The translations under genes were made by a program, and so were the position numbers. The notes beneath the pieces were generated by a model that made no database searches, was not told where the DNA came from, and saw nothing but the letters and a program-made list of their open reading frames with translations. This document shows, one piece after another, positions 23,526-33,321 of a DNA stretch of 64,000 bases (positions are counted from its first letter, which is position 1; the number at the start of each line of letters is the position of its first letter). The DNA comes from Sphingobacteriales bacterium (GTDB lineage Bacteria > Bacteroidota > Bacteroidia > Chitinophagales > CAIOSU01), in assembly GCA_027483645.1 (NCBI GenBank), contig JAIXUD010000009.1:614814-678813 (forward strand). Direction: 5' to 3'.

Positions 23526-26399
23526 CTAAAACGCGCTATCAAACACGTTCTTCTTTCGGCTCAGTTTAAGTTCCTGTAGCACCTGCGATTTTACGTTAAG
23601 CTCGATGGCGTAAGTTTGGCGCTCCAGCGGGAAAGGCACCCAATTAAAACGCAGCACCCAGCAGTGCATATCACGTATCACGTTCATGCTGGCGTATACC
23701 AGTTTGTTTTGGCTGAAGTCGTAAGACGATTGTACGTCCACCTTCCACTTTTCGGTAATGGTAATATCCACGCCCAAGGTAATGCTGTTGCTGCTCACTA
23801 CAAGGGTGTCAGGGTTGCCGCTTGCCCCCCTTCTCATACCGAAGTTATAGTTGAAGTTGAAGCTCCACGGCACATTAAAATCATAGTAGTTATTATAGTT
23901 GGCCATAATAATGTCGCGCTCTTGCTCGCGGCCCGGTTTTACACCTGGCACCTCGCTGCTGCCTTGCTTGGAGCGGAAACTACTGCCCACTGTAAAGTTG
24001 AAGCTGCGCAACTGCATCAATCGGCCGCTTTCTTCCAACAAAAATCTATCCACCCGCACATTTCGCTCATCATATACGTATGGGTCGAGAACCGTGGTAA
24101 AGTTGATGTTCAATTTATCAAATAAGGTAGTGTTCATGTTCATACCGAGCGGTGCCAAGCGCAACGAGTCGGCCGCGAAATTATAGGAAGTACTCAAGCT
24201 AAAGTTATCAATCAGCTTTATCTTTCTTTCATTTTTCACAGTATCCTTGCTACTAAAAACCTTCATCTCCAAGTTGTTGGTAATATTGATGCCTAGGCTC
24301 ATCTGCTCACCTGTGGGCGGCCCCCCGAAGATGCTTTGCACCGGTTCGTATATGGAGTATAGTTGTCGGTCGCCCTCTTGGTTTGTCTGCACCTCTTTAT
24401 AGTACCCCCAGCGCGGCTTACTAAAATCCGGGCGATAGGTAAAGGTAAGCGAGGGTGTCATTACATGGCGAATGGCCTTTAGCTTGCTGTTCTTAAACTG
24501 CAGCATACCAAATAACTTGGTGGTAATGGCGGTTTGGAAGTTAAAATCTCGGGCTGGTTTAAATTTATAAAAAGTATCCGCCTGTACCGTACCATAAAGG
24601 GTATCAATGGTAGTAATAGTGCTATCTCCCACCAATCTAGTAGTGGTTATGTACTGGGTGGTTGGGTCCCATTGCTTGTCAACGTTTTTTACATACCAAG
24701 TTTCGTTGTAATTAAACCTTGGGTTTACGGTAAAGTATTTAAAGATGCGGAAGTTGCTACCAATAGGTATAAAATGTTGCATACCGCTTTTCATGTTCTC
24801 CAACGTTTTTGTGCTGATGAAGTTAGAGTCGGTAGCCTCAATGGTATTGCGCAAGTTTACGGTGTAGCCTACAGTAATGGTTTCGTACCAAGCTTTTTTG
24901 GGTCCGGGTATTTTACGTTGGAACGGGGTAATGGTAGTGATGGCAAAGTTAATATCGGGCACTTGTAGCGTAATGGTACGGTTCAATAAGTTTTGATCGT
25001 GGCGGGCGTTTATGCTAAAGGTGAGGGGTTTACCCGTCCACGATTTGCTATAGCTCACGTTCGAGTTTAAGTTATTGCGCAATACCTGGCTTTGGTCGGT
25101 ATTATTGGTGTTTCTATCGTAGGTAGCGGTACCCAAGTTTGCTTGTGCGGAGAACACGCTGCCTGGGCGGGCCTTGCTATCTTGCCTGTGGCTCCAGGTT
25201 ACCCTAAAATCGTTTTGTACCGTAAAACTAGGTGCTTCCACATCGCCAGTGCGGTTTCGGTTGTAAGCCAGCAGTACGTTGCCATTAAACTTGTATCGCT
25301 TGCTGTAGCGCATGGTGTTGCCCAGGCCCCAGCTACCGTTGGTATATATAGAGCCGGTGAGGGCCATGTCAAAGTAGTCGCTTACATGGAAGTAATATCC
25401 CCCATCCCTAAAAAAGAAACCCCTATTTTGCTCCGCACCATATTGCGGCAGTATGATGCCCGAGCGGCGGTTTTTTTGAATAGGAAAAATACCGAACGGC
25501 GCAAATAGTGGCGTAGGTATATCGTGCACCACCAAGTTCGCGGGGCCTGATACTATTACCTTATCGGGTACCAGCTTTAGCCTTTTTGCGCTGATGTAAA
25601 AGTGTGGATGGTCTAAGTCGCAAGTAGTGTATTTGCCACCTTTGGCGTACCACTCCTCGTATTCGTTGCGCTTAATGGTATCGGCATGTATGTAGCCCTC
25701 GCCTTCTTGCGTACGCGCCTCAATCACTTTACCCTTCTTTGTTTTGAAGTTGTACATAATGGTTTTGGCATAGTACTCACTGGTAGCATCTTTAAATTTG
25801 GCCTTCTCAATCGGGTTGCCTAGCGAGTCTTTTTTCGATTCGGCAATTACTAAGTTGTTGGCCCAGTCCAGTTGTATGTAGTCGGCCTCCAGGGTTAAGT
25901 CTTTGTATATGATCACGGCATTGCCATACAGGTGCACCTTTTCGTCCAGTATATCATAGATAAGGCTATCATTGGCATTATACTGCACATCGGCATCAAA
26001 GGTATCTGCCGATATTTGGTACATCATTTCGTCGGGCGTAAGGGGCCTAATGGTATCCATGGTGCTACGGCTACTATCAGTTTGGAGGCTATCGCTTGGC
26101 AATATTATGCCCGCACTATCCGTTGGATTAGGTGGAAGGCTATCGTTACCGAGTAATTTGTTGCCTTTACGGTTTTTACCAGGGTTGAGGGGTATGGTAT
26201 CAGTAACGGTGATGGTAGTATCACGAGACATTATTTTGCTGCTTTTACGACTTTGGCCCGTATTTGGCTGGGGGGTATCAACAGGCAGCGTTACGTTTGG
26301 GGCGGTATCGTACACCAAACAGGACGAAACACCCATGGCGGGCGTGTTAAATGCCACTGCTAGCGCAAGCAATAATAAAACACCTAGCAGCCTAGCCAA
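23526..26399 (-). CDS. lptD: LptD-like LPS assembly outer membrane protein
   Basis: The 957-residue protein has a signal-like start (LLGVLLLLALAVAFN), a Ser/Thr/Pro-rich linker, then an OstA jellyroll (VHLYGNAVIIYKDLTLEADY, KGKVIEARTQEGEGYIHAD, WYAKGGKYTTCDLDHPHFYI). A large C-terminal beta-barrel follows with GFFFRDGGYYFHVSDYFDM, ITPFQRKIPGPKK and the final barrel strands. It should place LPS in the outer leaflet. The only start that keeps the signal peptide is TTG 26399, since TAA lies two codons upstream. It is divergent from the amidase gene, with a 35-nt gap holding a promoter box. Confidence 0.88.
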   Translation of the reverse strand: MARLLGVLLLLALAVAFNTPAMGVSSCLVYDTAPNVTLPVDTPQPNTGQSRKSSKIMSRDTTITVTDTIPLNPGKNRKGNKLLGNDSLPPNPTDSAGIILPSDSLQTDSSRSTMDTIRPLTPDEMMYQISADTFDADVQYNANDSLIYDILDEKVHLYGNAVIIYKDLTLEADYIQLDWANNLVIAESKKDSLGNPIEKAKFKDATSEYYAKTIMYNFKTKKGKVIEARTQEGEGYIHADTIKRNEYEEWYAKGGKYTTCDLDHPHFYISAKRLKLVPDKVIVSGPANLVVHDIPTPLFAPFGIFPIQKNRRSGIILPQYGAEQNRGFFFRDGGYYFHVSDYFDMALTGSIYTNGSWGLGNTMRYSKRYKFNGNVLLAYNRNRTGDVEAPSFTVQNDFRVTWSHRQDSKARPGSVFSAQANLGTATYDRNTNNTDQSQVLRNNLNSNVSYSKSWTGKPLTFSINARHDQNLLNRTITLQVPDINFAITTITPFQRKIPGPKKAWYETITVGYTVNLRNTIEATDSNFISTKTLENMKSGMQHFIPIGSNFRIFKYFTVNPRFNYNETWYVKNVDKQWDPTTQYITTTRLVGDSTITTIDTLYGTVQADTFYKFKPARDFNFQTAITTKLFGMLQFKNSKLKAIRHVMTPSLTFTYRPDFSKPRWGYYKEVQTNQEGDRQLYSIYEPVQSIFGGPPTGEQMSLGINITNNLEMKVFSSKDTVKNERKIKLIDNFSLSTSYNFAADSLRLAPLGMNMNTTLFDKLNINFTTVLDPYVYDERNVRVDRFLLEESGRLMQLRSFNFTVGSSFRSKQGSSEVPGVKPGREQERDIIMANYNNYYDFNVPWSFNFNYNFGMRRGASGNPDTLVVSSNSITLGVDITITEKWKVDVQSSYDFSQNKLVYASMNVIRDMHCWVLRFNWVPFPLERQTYAIELNVKSQVLQELKLSRKKNVFDSAF

Positions 26400-26408
26400 T
26401 TTTTACGT

Positions 26409-26416
26409 TATTTTTG
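26409..26416 (+). promoter_or_regulatory. -7 box TATTTTTG for the amidase gene
   Basis: A perfect TAnnTTTG match lies 18 nt before ATG 26435, in the gap between divergent lptD and amidase genes. Confidence 0.5.
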
Positions 26417-26434
26417 TAATGTAGTAGTTAAATA

Positions 26435-27700
26435 ATGGGCGCTAAAATACAAAAGCTAAACGACACCCTATTGAACGCAAAAGGCGTAATCATAGTATTG
26501 TGGATTGCGTTGATGGTTTTTTTACCGTCGGCTAATTTCTCGTTGCCACCAGAGCAGGCCGATTTTAAAATTGATGTAGTAGTAATTGATGCCGGCCACG
26601 GTGGCCATGACCCCGGTACCATCGGCTTCAGCAAAACGCACGAAAAGAATATTGCCCTTGCCGTATCGTTAAAGGTGGGTGCTTATATTAAAGAGAATTA
26701 CCCCAACATCAAAGTTATCTATACTCGCGATAAGGATGCTTTCGTAGAGCTACATGAGCGATCTAATATTGCCAATAAAGCCAAGGCTGACCTTTTTATA
26801 TCCATCCATTGCAATGCCTTCTCGTCTAGCACCGTGCATGGTACCGAAGTGTTTGTACTGGGCTTGCACAAGAGTGCGGAGAATTTGGCGGTAGCGCAAC
26901 GGGAAAACTCCGTAATATTAACCGAGGACGACCACGAAGGAAATTATGACGGATTCGACCCTAAATCACCAGAGGCTACTATTTTGATGGTGATGCACCA
27001 AAGTGCCTACATAGACCAAAGCATTAGCCTAGCACAAAAGCTCGATAAACAATTTACTGATAAAGTAAAACGTACCAGCCGGGGCGTAAAGCAGGCGGGA
27101 TTTATTGTGCTGTACAAGAGCGCCATGCCCAGTGTGCTGGTAGAGCTGGGTTTCATTAGCAACAAAAACGAGGAAAGCTTTCTTACTACAGAAGAAGGGC
27201 AATCGTATATGGCATCAGCCATTTACCGAGCCTTTAAGGATTATAAGATAGAGTACGAAAAAAACGGCCCTAGCGGATTGACCAATACCGAGATACCCCC
27301 TGCCGAGGAGCCGGTAACCACTCCCGAGCCGCCAAAACCAGCGGATAAACCGACGCCTGACCCACCAAAAACGGCCGATAAACCAAAAGCTGACCCAACA
27401 AAAACCAACACGCCGCCGGTAGATAAGCCGAATAGCCCACCAAAGGATAAAGTAGTATTTAAAGTACAATTCTTATCATCTGATAAAGAATTGCCGCAAA
27501 GTGCACCTGAATTAAAAAAGGTAGATGGCTGGGAAGTACTAAAAGTGGATAAAAGGTACAAATATATTACCGGTGCGCTTGACACCTATGATGCAGCACT
27601 GAAACTGCAAAAACAGGTACGCACCCACTTTCCCGATGCCTTTATGGTGGCTTTTAAAAACGGTGTGCAAATAACCATTGCTGAGGCTAAGGCGCAATAG
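26435..27700 (+). CDS. N-acetylmuramoyl-L-alanine amidase (Amidase_3) with C-terminal proline-rich extension
   Basis: The 421-residue protein has a membrane anchor (GVIIVLWIALMVFL, residues 17-30), then the zinc amidase domain: DAGHGGHDPG (His 55), HEKNIAL (Glu 70), FISIHCNAFS (His 125) and SVLVELGFISN (Glu 237). These are the metal and catalytic positions of the family. It cuts the stem peptide from MurNAc, for daughter-cell separation. After residue 275 comes a Pro/Thr/Lys linker, then a 95-residue module (VFKVQFLSSDKELP onward) that may be SPOR-like and bind septal glycan. It is divergent from lptD. Confidence 0.93.
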   Translation: MGAKIQKLNDTLLNAKGVIIVLWIALMVFLPSANFSLPPEQADFKIDVVVIDAGHGGHDPGTIGFSKTHEKNIALAVSLKVGAYIKENYPNIKVIYTRDKDAFVELHERSNIANKAKADLFISIHCNAFSSSTVHGTEVFVLGLHKSAENLAVAQRENSVILTEDDHEGNYDGFDPKSPEATILMVMHQSAYIDQSISLAQKLDKQFTDKVKRTSRGVKQAGFIVLYKSAMPSVLVELGFISNKNEESFLTTEEGQSYMASAIYRAFKDYKIEYEKNGPSGLTNTEIPPAEEPVTTPEPPKPADKPTPDPPKTADKPKADPTKTNTPPVDKPNSPPKDKVVFKVQFLSSDKELPQSAPELKKVDGWEVLKVDKRYKYITGALDTYDAALKLQKQVRTHFPDAFMVAFKNGVQITIAEAKAQ

Positions 27701-27807
27701 TTTACACCACGTGCGACAGACTACGGACCACCGTTTTTTCTTAACGTCCATGCTTCAGGAAATCCGCACTCCTTGCATCCCACCCCTAAAACCGTTATCA
27801 TTGCTAT

Positions 27808-28533
27808 ATGCGCATCCTTGGTATCATCCCGTCCCGTTTTGCTTCTACCCGGTTTCCGGGCAAGCCATTAGTTGATATTGGCGGCAAGAGTATGATACAG
27901 CGAGTGTATGAGCAGGTGCTGAAAACAGGGGTGCTTGATGCCGTGGTAGTAGCTACCGATGATGAGCGCATTGCTAGCGAGTTGGAGCAGATTGGGGCAG
28001 CATATGTAATGACCGACCCGGAGCACCTGAACGGTACTATGCGATGTGCGGAGGTGATGAGCTACCCTGCCTTCAAAGATTTTGATGCCGTAATAAACAT
28101 ACAAGGCGACGAGCCTTTTATACACCCAGAGCAAATTGAGCTAGTAGCCGATACGCTAGCGCTTCATACTGATGGTATTGCTACTTTGGTGCGACGGATT
28201 GCAGACGCCGAAATGTACCAAAATCCCAATGTAGTAAAGGCAGTATTGGCCAATACGGGCAGGGCGTTGTACTTTAGCCGCGCACCACTACCCCACTATC
28301 GTGATGGTGGGTTTGAAGCCGCTTGGCAGCATGTGGGCATATATGGCTACCCAAGACAAGTGCTATTGCGACTAGCCAACCTAGACTCTACCCCGCTAGA
28401 AATTGCTGAAGGCTTGGAGCAACTGCGCTGGCTGGAGCACGATATCGACATCTATGCCGCCATTACGGAGTATGATACGCACGCCGTGGATACACCTGAA
28501 GATTTGGAGCGCCTTAAACGGAATTTTTTGTGA
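27808..28533 (+). CDS. kdsB: 3-deoxy-manno-octulosonate cytidylyltransferase (CMP-Kdo synthetase)
   Basis: The 241-residue protein has the usual family length. Family motifs are IIPSRFASTRFPGKPL, VVVATDDERIA, NGTMRCAEV, INIQGDEPFI and LEQLRWLEHD. It activates Kdo with CTP to CMP-Kdo in the cytosol for lipid A-core assembly. It uses CTP, and the CTP synthase gene lies 430 nt downstream. TATCATTG, one mismatch from the -7 consensus, lies exactly 4 nt before the ATG, so the mRNA may be leaderless. Confidence 0.95.
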   Translation: MRILGIIPSRFASTRFPGKPLVDIGGKSMIQRVYEQVLKTGVLDAVVVATDDERIASELEQIGAAYVMTDPEHLNGTMRCAEVMSYPAFKDFDAVINIQGDEPFIHPEQIELVADTLALHTDGIATLVRRIADAEMYQNPNVVKAVLANTGRALYFSRAPLPHYRDGGFEAAWQHVGIYGYPRQVLLRLANLDSTPLEIAEGLEQLRWLEHDIDIYAAITEYDTHAVDTPEDLERLKRNFL

Positions 28534-28571
28534 TTACCGTAAAGGAAAACAAAACCGGAGGTTAACAACCG

Positions 28572-28766
28572 TCACTTACCCCGCCCACAGGTATTGCCCG
28601 CGCTAACGTACAGCGTGTGTAGCATTACGAAATAGCCAGTTATAGCACCGAGTGCACCTTTGCCGATGTGCTAGGCCTAACCCTTGACGAGAAAAAGAAT
28701 GCTGATAGCCTGCTTACGCAGATTGCGGAAACCACCGTAAACCAACATGCGGATAAGAACCACTAA
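28572..28766 (+). pseudogene. Remnant of a DUF892 (YciE/YciF ferritin-like) gene
   Basis: In the frame through 28602 the translation reads ANVQRV, a stop (TAG 28620-28622), then HYEIASYSTECTFADVLGLT, LDEKKNADSLLTQIAE and a TAA at 28764. The HYEIASY and LGLTLDEKK blocks match the C-terminal helices of DUF892 proteins, where Glu follows QRV; GAG to TAG explains the stop. The piece between the last two helices also seems shortened. No start or N-terminal part is found. It is a decayed fragment. Confidence 0.65.
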
Positions 28767-28790
28767 GCAGTAGTAAACTTACCCCTGAGC

Positions 28791-28830
28791 CCCCGGATGG
28801 TTTTAATAATCATTCGGGGTCTTTATTTAT
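28791..28830 (+). terminator. Intrinsic terminator after the DUF892 remnant
   Basis: CCCCGGATG pairs with CATTCGGGG around a short AT-rich loop (28791-28819), then TCTTTATTT follows. It separates kdsB and the remnant from pyrG. Confidence 0.7.
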
Positions 28831-28921
28831 AAATATTTGCGCACAAATCGTTTCCCTACACACGCTTTTATATACCTACCAACAAAATACATTTTCAGAT
28901 AAAGGGTGGAGGAATTTTCCG

Positions 28922-28929
28922 TATCTTTG
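28922..28929 (+). promoter_or_regulatory. -7 box TATCTTTG for pyrG
   Basis: A perfect TAnnTTTG match lies 34 nt before the preferred pyrG ATG (28964) and one base before an in-frame upstream ATG (28931). A transcript starting after the box supports 28964. Confidence 0.55.
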
Positions 28930-28963
28930 AATGCGTTATTCACTAGCGCAATCCCCCCTTGCC

Positions 28964-30622
28964 ATGACCAAGTATATCTTCGTGACCGGCGGCGTAACTT
29001 CCTCTTTAGGGAAGGGTATCTTCGCCGCCTCACTTGCCAAGCTTTTACAAGCACGCGGCTACCGCGTTACCATCCAGAAGTTCGACCCCTACATTAATGT
29101 AGACCCGGGTACGCTCAATCCGTATGAGCATGGCGAGTGCTATGTAACCGAAGATGGTGCCGAAACCGACCTTGACCTTGGTCACTATGAGCGTTTCCTA
29201 AGCGTTCCTACTACTCAGGCAAACAATATTACTACAGGAAGGGTATACCAATACGTTATCAACCAAGAACGGGCGGGGGCTTACTTGGGCAAAACGGTAC
29301 AAGTAATACCGCACATTACCGACGAGATAAAGCGCCGCGCTAAGCTTTTGGGTGAAACCGGTGAATATGATATTGTAATTACCGAACTGGGAGGAACAGT
29401 AGGCGACATTGAATCGCTACCCTATATTGAGAGTCTACGCCAATTGCGCTGGGAACTGGGCAGTACCAACTGCTTGGTAATACACCTTACACTAATACCA
29501 TACCTAAGCGCTGCCAAAGAACTCAAAACCAAGCCCACCCAACACTCCGTAAAGGAACTGCTGAAAAACGGCGTTCAACCCGATATACTAGTTTGCCGTA
29601 CCGAGCACGACATTTCTGCTGACATAAGGGAGAAATTGGCACTGTTCTGCAACGTGGAGCGCAAATCAGTAATACAGGCTATGGACTGCGATAGCATTTA
29701 CGAAGTGCCGCTGCAACAGCTGAAAGAAGATTTAGATATTACCGTGCTCAACAAGCTCAACCTGCCTACTGAAGGTACGCCTGATATGGAAACCTGGCGC
29801 GAGTTTGTACACAAACTATATAACCCCAAGCACCAAGTTCGTATTGGCTTAATTGGCAAATACATTGAACTACAAGATGCCTACAAATCCATTTTAGAAT
29901 CGTTTATACACGCCGGTGTAGCCAACGATTGCAAGGTGAAAGTAGAAAGCGTACACAGTGAGAACATTACCGACGAGAACGCCGCACAGAAGCTCGGCCA
30001 CTTTGATGCCATTTTGGTAGCCCCCGGTTTTGGCCCACGTGGCATTGAAGGCAAGATAAGTGCTATACGCTATGCCCGCGAAAACAACTTGCCATTTTTT
30101 GGTATTTGCCTAGGTATGCAATGTGCCGTAATTGAATATGCACGAAACGTGCTGGGCCTGCAAGATGCCCATAGTAGCGAAATGAACCCCAACGCGCCCC
30201 ACCATGTAATTGATATGATGGAGGAGCAGAAAAAGATAGTAAACAAAGGCGGCACCATGCGCTTGGGCGCATACCCATGCAACCTTACCCCGGGCACCAA
30301 AGCTGCCGAAGCTTATGGCCTCCAACAGATAAGCGAGCGCCACCGCCACCGCTATGAGTTTAACAATACTTATGCCGAAAGTTTTAAGAACGGCGGCATG
30401 GTACTCTCGGGCATAAATCCTGGTAGCAACCTAGTCGAAATAGTCGAATTGCCTGAGCACCCATGGTTTGTGGGCGTGCAGTTCCACCCGGAGTTGAAGA
30501 GCACCGTGAGCAAGCCACACCCCCTATTTGTAGGCCTTGTAAATGCCGCCTTGCAACACAAGCAGGGTCGTGAACTGACCGAAACCGGCTCTACTCAAAA
30601 AAATATCATTTCTTATTCGTAA
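28964..30622 (+). CDS. pyrG: CTP synthase
   Basis: The 552-residue protein starts at ATG 28964 ([18 protein letters not shown]), the family's normal N-terminus. The synthetase half shows [19 protein letters not shown] and [13 protein letters not shown]. The glutaminase half has the nucleophile loop [17 protein letters not shown] (Cys) and the His/Glu pair in [11 protein letters not shown]. It makes CTP from UTP, ATP and glutamine. The longer frame from 28931 adds residues not found in the family. A 38-nt gap separates it from yidC. Confidence 0.97.
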   Translation: MTKYIFVTGGVTSSLGKGIFAASLAKLLQARGYRVTIQKFDPYINVDPGTLNPYEHGECYVTEDGAETDLDLGHYERFLSVPTTQANNITTGRVYQYVINQERAGAYLGKTVQVIPHITDEIKRRAKLLGETGEYDIVITELGGTVGDIESLPYIESLRQLRWELGSTNCLVIHLTLIPYLSAAKELKTKPTQHSVKELLKNGVQPDILVCRTEHDISADIREKLALFCNVERKSVIQAMDCDSIYEVPLQQLKEDLDITVLNKLNLPTEGTPDMETWREFVHKLYNPKHQVRIGLIGKYIELQDAYKSILESFIHAGVANDCKVKVESVHSENITDENAAQKLGHFDAILVAPGFGPRGIEGKISAIRYARENNLPFFGICLGMQCAVIEYARNVLGLQDAHSSEMNPNAPHHVIDMMEEQKKIVNKGGTMRLGAYPCNLTPGTKAAEAYGLQQISERHRHRYEFNNTYAESFKNGGMVLSGINPGSNLVEIVELPEHPWFVGVQFHPELKSTVSKPHPLFVGLVNAALQHKQGRELTETGSTQKNIISYS

Positions 30623-30661
30623 AATTGCAGCCCCTTACTACTTCAATAGAATACAATTTAA

Positions 30662-32557
30662 ATGGACAGAAATAATGTAATCGGGCTGGTGCTCATAGCC
30701 ATCATCTTACTTGGCTACTCCCTTTACACCATCAATACCACGCCTGAAAAACCGCCTGTAAAAGCAGGACAGACACAAGCGCCGAGTGATTCGCTGGGAG
30801 TAGCTGAAGTTGATACCCTTGGTGGTGTAGTAGCCAACGACAGCGCCACTGTAGCCGCATTTGGCAACGACAGTACCCTTAACATCGATAGCCTTAAAAA
30901 CGCCGTTGCTACTGCCAAACTAACCCAACAGTATGGCGGATTTGCAACTGCGGTAACTGGCACTGAAGATACCTTTGTGCTGGAAAATGAAGAGCTGCGT
31001 GTAGTAGTATCAAGCCTGGGCGGCAATATTTCAAGCATCGAGTTAAAGAATTTCAAAACCTACGACCAAAAACCGCTGTATCTTACTACACCGGGCAACC
31101 AAAACTTCTCGCTGGTATTAAATACTAACGTAAAAACTAGCGATTTCTACTTCACCAGCACCGGAGTAGCCAAAAACGCCGACAGCCAAAAACTAGTGCT
31201 TACTGCTACGTCTGCCAGCGGCGGCACCCTACAATATATATACACATTGCCTGCAACGGGCTATTTGCTTGATTTTGACTTAGCACTAAGCAACCTTCAA
31301 GCCGATGTGGTAAAAAGTACCTACCTAGAGTTAACTTGGGACCGGAAAGTACAACAAGCCGAAAAAGATATTGAACAAGAGAACCGCAACTCTCGTCTAT
31401 ACTTCCGCGAGGGCGAGGAAGGTGTCGACTACCTGTCGGAAACAGAAGACGATGAGATAAAACCTACTGGCGATGCTGATTGGATAAGCTTTACGCAGCC
31501 GTTTTTCAACACTACCCTCATTAGTAAGGGCGAAGATGTTAAATTCAACGATTTAACGCTAATATCGAAGCTATCCAAACAGAAAGGCTATTTAAAGGAA
31601 TACTCTAGCTCTATGTACGTGCCTTATAATAAGCTAGGCACACAGACGTATGATATGGAGTACTACCTAGGCCCCAACCACTACCAGACCCTGAAGAAGA
31701 TGGATATGGACTTGGAAGAGGTGATTAACCTTGGCAGCGGCATCATGGCTTGGGTAGCTATCTTCAACAAGTACTTCATTATCCCCATCTTCAACTTCTT
31801 GGAGCCTATTGGCAATTACGGGGTTATCATTCTGCTACTCACCTTGCTGGTTAAGCTAGTTTTGTTCCCGCTTACCTACAAATCATACTTATCTCAGGCA
31901 AAAATGAAGGTGTTGAAACCTGAGTTGGATGAGCTGAAAGAAAGGTATAAAGATGACCAAGCCCGCTTCGGACAGGAGCAAATGAAGCTATGGAGCAAAG
32001 CGGGAGTTAATCCACTAGGTGGTTGCCTGCCTACACTATTGCAAATGCCGATATTGGTAGCGATGTACTACTTCTTCCCATCCTCAATAGAGTTGAGGCA
32101 GGAGAAGTTTTTATGGGCTGACGACTTGAGCACTTATGATAGCATTTACAACTTCGGTTTCAATGTGCCCCTTTATGGCGATCACATCAGCTTGTTTACC
32201 TTGTTGATGGCTGTTACCTCTATCATATATGCTGTGAGCAATGCACGCCTTACTGGCCAGCAAGAAGGGCCGCTAAAGTATATGCCTTATGTATTCCCTA
32301 TCATGTTATTGGGCATATTCAATAGTTTCCCTGCAGCCCTTACCTACTACTACTTCTTGGCCAACGTGATTAGTTATGGCCAACAGTGGTTCATTAGGAA
32401 ATTTATTGTTGACGAGGCCGCCTTGCACAAGCAAATGCAAGAGAAAAAAGCTAAGCCATCTAACCCTAACAGCTTTGGTAGCAAGATAAGCCGTGCCATG
32501 GAACAAGCCCAAAAAGCCCAAGCCGACCGGAATAAAACACCTAACAAGAAAAAATAA
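30662..32557 (+). CDS. yidC: Membrane protein insertase YidC
   Basis: The 631-residue protein has an N-terminal membrane helix (VIGLVLIAIILLGYSLYTI), a large periplasmic domain (about 60-360) and a C-terminal five-helix core (GVIILLLTLLVKLVLFPLTY, the QAKMKVLKPELDELKERY hairpin, then NPLGGCLPTLLQMPILVAMY). It inserts and folds inner membrane proteins with or without SecYEG. A Lys-rich tail (QADRNKTPNKKK) may contact ribosomes. It lies downstream of pyrG, as is common in Bacteroidota, and upstream of a DUF6438 lipoprotein. Confidence 0.97.
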   Translation: MDRNNVIGLVLIAIILLGYSLYTINTTPEKPPVKAGQTQAPSDSLGVAEVDTLGGVVANDSATVAAFGNDSTLNIDSLKNAVATAKLTQQYGGFATAVTGTEDTFVLENEELRVVVSSLGGNISSIELKNFKTYDQKPLYLTTPGNQNFSLVLNTNVKTSDFYFTSTGVAKNADSQKLVLTATSASGGTLQYIYTLPATGYLLDFDLALSNLQADVVKSTYLELTWDRKVQQAEKDIEQENRNSRLYFREGEEGVDYLSETEDDEIKPTGDADWISFTQPFFNTTLISKGEDVKFNDLTLISKLSKQKGYLKEYSSSMYVPYNKLGTQTYDMEYYLGPNHYQTLKKMDMDLEEVINLGSGIMAWVAIFNKYFIIPIFNFLEPIGNYGVIILLLTLLVKLVLFPLTYKSYLSQAKMKVLKPELDELKERYKDDQARFGQEQMKLWSKAGVNPLGGCLPTLLQMPILVAMYYFFPSSIELRQEKFLWADDLSTYDSIYNFGFNVPLYGDHISLFTLLMAVTSIIYAVSNARLTGQQEGPLKYMPYVFPIMLLGIFNSFPAALTYYYFLANVISYGQQWFIRKFIVDEAALHKQMQEKKAKPSNPNSFGSKISRAMEQAQKAQADRNKTPNKKK

Positions 32558-32573
32558 AACTTATCTTGTAATA

Positions 32574-33251
32574 ATGGCCCTATCAAGATTTATAGCAGTT
32601 GTAGTATTGGTAATATTGATTGCTGCTTGTAGCCGAAACACTGCAAGTACCAGCGGTAACAGCGGCTATACCTACAACGAGCCGAAAAGTACCGATCCAA
32701 ATGCGTACGATGCCAAGCCCAAAGAGCCCGTTGCACCACCAGTAGCGCAAGATACAACTTGGGAATTGGTTGAATCGCCGCCAGTACCTACTGACGGCCC
32801 TCAGCCTGCAGTGCCTGGAGACGAGTTTGCCAAACATGAGCCCTGGATGACACCCACGCCTGGCACTTACCTAGCAGTTAAGATTAAGAAAACACCTTGC
32901 TACGGTACCTGCCCCAGCTATACGGCCGCCATATATTCCGATGGCAGGGCATTTTTCCATGGTGAACGATTTGTGGAGCAGATAGGGTATTATCAGGGAA
33001 AGATTACCATAGCTCAGGTTGCGGGTTTAATTAAATTGGGCTATCAAAACAATTTTTTCAACCTTGCGAAAGAATATCCACTTGACGGTAACTATATTGT
33101 AGACCTGCCTACTACCGTGCTGCACCTTAACAGTAGCAAGGATAACAAAACAATTGTAGACCGAGGCAACTCTCCAACGGAATTAGATGTCTTAGAAGAA
33201 GCAACCCATAATTTATTGCAAAGTATTCAATGGTTGCCAATTAAGCAGTAA
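32574..33251 (+). CDS. DUF6438 lipoprotein
   Basis: The protein has about 225 residues from ATG 32574. The signal peptide ends in a lipobox (VLVILIAACSRN), so it is lipid-anchored. After a Pro-rich linker comes a DUF6438-like domain: KIKKTPCYGTCPSYTAAIYS, DGRAFFHGERFVEQIGYY and LIKLGYQNNFFNLAKEYP. Two cysteines in CYGTC could bind metal or form a disulfide. The function is unknown. It begins 16 nt after yidC and may share its transcript. Confidence 0.82.
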   Translation: MALSRFIAVVVLVILIAACSRNTASTSGNSGYTYNEPKSTDPNAYDAKPKEPVAPPVAQDTTWELVESPPVPTDGPQPAVPGDEFAKHEPWMTPTPGTYLAVKIKKTPCYGTCPSYTAAIYSDGRAFFHGERFVEQIGYYQGKITIAQVAGLIKLGYQNNFFNLAKEYPLDGNYIVDLPTTVLHLNSSKDNKTIVDRGNSPTELDVLEEATHNLLQSIQWLPIKQ

Positions 33252-33256
33252 TACAC

Positions 33257-33288
33257 GTTGGTAATTCATTATTAAATCGTTATTTTTG
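33257..33288 (+). promoter_or_regulatory. Promoter of the Ig/PKD T9SS protein gene
   Basis: GTTG (33257-33260), 20 nt, then TATTTTTG (33281-33288) is close to the TTTG-N19-TAnnTTTG consensus. The ATG lies 33 nt further on. Confidence 0.6.
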
Positions 33289-33321
33289 ACTCTTCACCAA
33301 AATCCCCAAATCGACAGGCTT

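Noticed and set aside
23616-24125. 169-residue plus-strand ORF inside lptD
   Set aside because: It is a shadow frame of the LptD-like gene without promoter or domain.
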